NCBI GenBank assembly: GCA_020629815.1
Contig: JAHDCN010000160.1
Span: 1 to 6,528, forward strand
DNA: 6,528 nucleotides
Origin: Verrucomicrobiota bacterium
Lineage (GTDB): Bacteria; Verrucomicrobiota; Verrucomicrobiia; Verrucomicrobiales; DEV007
Direction: 5' to 3'
Shown here: positions 5,917 through 6,528 of the stretch, in pieces
Numbering within the stretch: the stretch's first letter is position 1
Layout: the number at the start of each line of letters is the position of its first letter
Program-made: the position numbers and the translations under genes
The notes under the pieces: generated by a model
The model's input: only the letters and a program-made list of their open reading frames with translations
Told to the model about the DNA's origin: nothing
Databases searched by the model: none

Positions 5917-6528
5917 TCACGAAAAACGGCAGGGCCGCAAGCGCGAATCCGGTTTCTGCCCAGTGACGATATCCGCGACCATACGACCGGTCACCGGCCC
6001 AAGGCTGAGGCCAAGCATCGAGTGTCCACTGGCGATCGTTACGTTGGAAAATGCCGGAACTTCGCCGATGTAAGGAAGCCCGTCCGGTGAGCAGGGACGC
6101 AATCCGGACCAGGGCTCCAATCCTTCAAAATCGCGAGAGTTAAACTGTGGAAAGAAGCGACAGAAGGATTCGACAATCCCTTCGAGGCGCAATCGGTCGA
6201 TCGACAAGTCATCGCCGCAGATCTCCATCGTTCCGGCGACGCGCAGATTCTCGCCCATTGGCGTCACTGCGACTCGCCCCTCCTTGAGCAAGGAACAAAG
6301 CTCCGGCAACTGTTTCGGCTGCGCCAGAGTGAAAGAATACCCCTTTCCTCCCTGCATCGGCAGAGTCAACGAAAGCTGTCGGGCTAAAGCGGGACTCCAG
6401 GTGCCGCCGGCAATCACGAATCGATCGGCGGTAATCTCTTCGCCAGTTTTAAGCCGGGCAAAGTGTGCCTCCTTATCAGCCAGACCGAACTCCACGACCT
6501 CGCCTTTCTGAAACGTGCCGCCGTGTTT
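5917..6528 (-). CDS. FAD-dependent oxidoreductase, D-amino-acid dehydrogenase (DadA)-like, 5'-truncated by window edge
   Basis: The C-terminal 203 residues of a DAO-superfamily flavoenzyme. The frame stays open to base 6528 (reading KHGGTFQKGEVVEFGL), so the GTG at 6495 is internal and the start lies outside. Visible family signatures are TADRFVIAGGTWSPALA (fragment residues about 34-50), the second dinucleotide-domain strand; GGKGYSF at 60-66; GLRPCSPDGLPYIG at 142-155, equivalent to the GLRPxxPDGxPxIG of DadA-type dehydrogenases; and the flavin-proximal ASGHSMLGLSLGPVTG at 166-181. The family oxidises D-amino acids or secondary amines such as D-proline or D-hydroxyproline, passing electrons to the respiratory chain. 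The substrate is not readable here. The adjacent aldolase makes a hydroxyproline- or hydroxy-amino-acid-type substrate possible. The fragment is about half of a usual chain of some 420 residues. Confidence 0.88.
   Translation of the reverse strand, partial: KHGGTFQKGEVVEFGLADKEAHFARLKTGEEITADRFVIAGGTWSPALARQLSLTLPMQGGKGYSFTLAQPKQLPELCSLLKEGRVAVTPMGENLRVAGTMEICGDDLSIDRLRLEGIVESFCRFFPQFNSRDFEGLEPWSGLRPCSPDGLPYIGEVPAFSNVTIASGHSMLGLSLGPVTGRMVADIVTGQKPDSRLRPCRFS

Overview
The window looks like a piece of a Verrucomicrobiota-type chromosome, possibly a marine member, with Planctomycetota as the alternative. This is inferred from gene content, not from a marker gene. The clues are an ECF sigma factor of the Rhodopirellula/Verrucomicrobium kind, a FecR-type membrane protein with an extra extracytoplasmic domain, a secreted S1 sulfatase, weak Shine-Dalgarno sites and pervasive stop/start overlaps. 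No RNA gene, CRISPR array, insertion sequence or transposase was seen.

Left part (1-5062, plus strand) is one tightly packed run of genes. It holds the 3' end of an unrecognised gene (1-534), an ECF sigma factor (593-1126), a FecR-like transmembrane regulator (1123-2463), and a secreted 860-residue fusion of a GH99-type glycoside hydrolase with an S1 sulfatase (2480-5062). The sigma and FecR genes overlap by ATGA. The other two gaps are each bridged exactly by a very short frame (531-596 and 2463-2483) that overlaps the preceding stop and the following start. The whole run can therefore be read as a stop/start relay. The working model is a self-contained glycan-response unit: the FecR protein senses a condition or ligand outside the membrane, the sigma factor is released, and a secreted enzyme is made that can cleave and desulfate a sulfated, probably mannose-containing, polysaccharide.

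Middle (5063-5248) is a short non-coding gap between convergent gene groups. It is filled largely by a 153-base element with imperfect inverted-repeat ends (5080-5232), of the dispersed palindromic-repeat or MITE type.

Right part (5249-6528, minus strand) carries a 5'-truncated FAD-dependent D-amino-acid-dehydrogenase-like oxidoreductase, followed by a KDPG/KHG aldolase (eda-like) whose possible GTG start overlaps the oxidoreductase stop. This pair is catabolic: sugar-acid or hydroxy-amino-acid breakdown to pyruvate plus an aldehyde product. It is transcribed towards the sulfatase operon.
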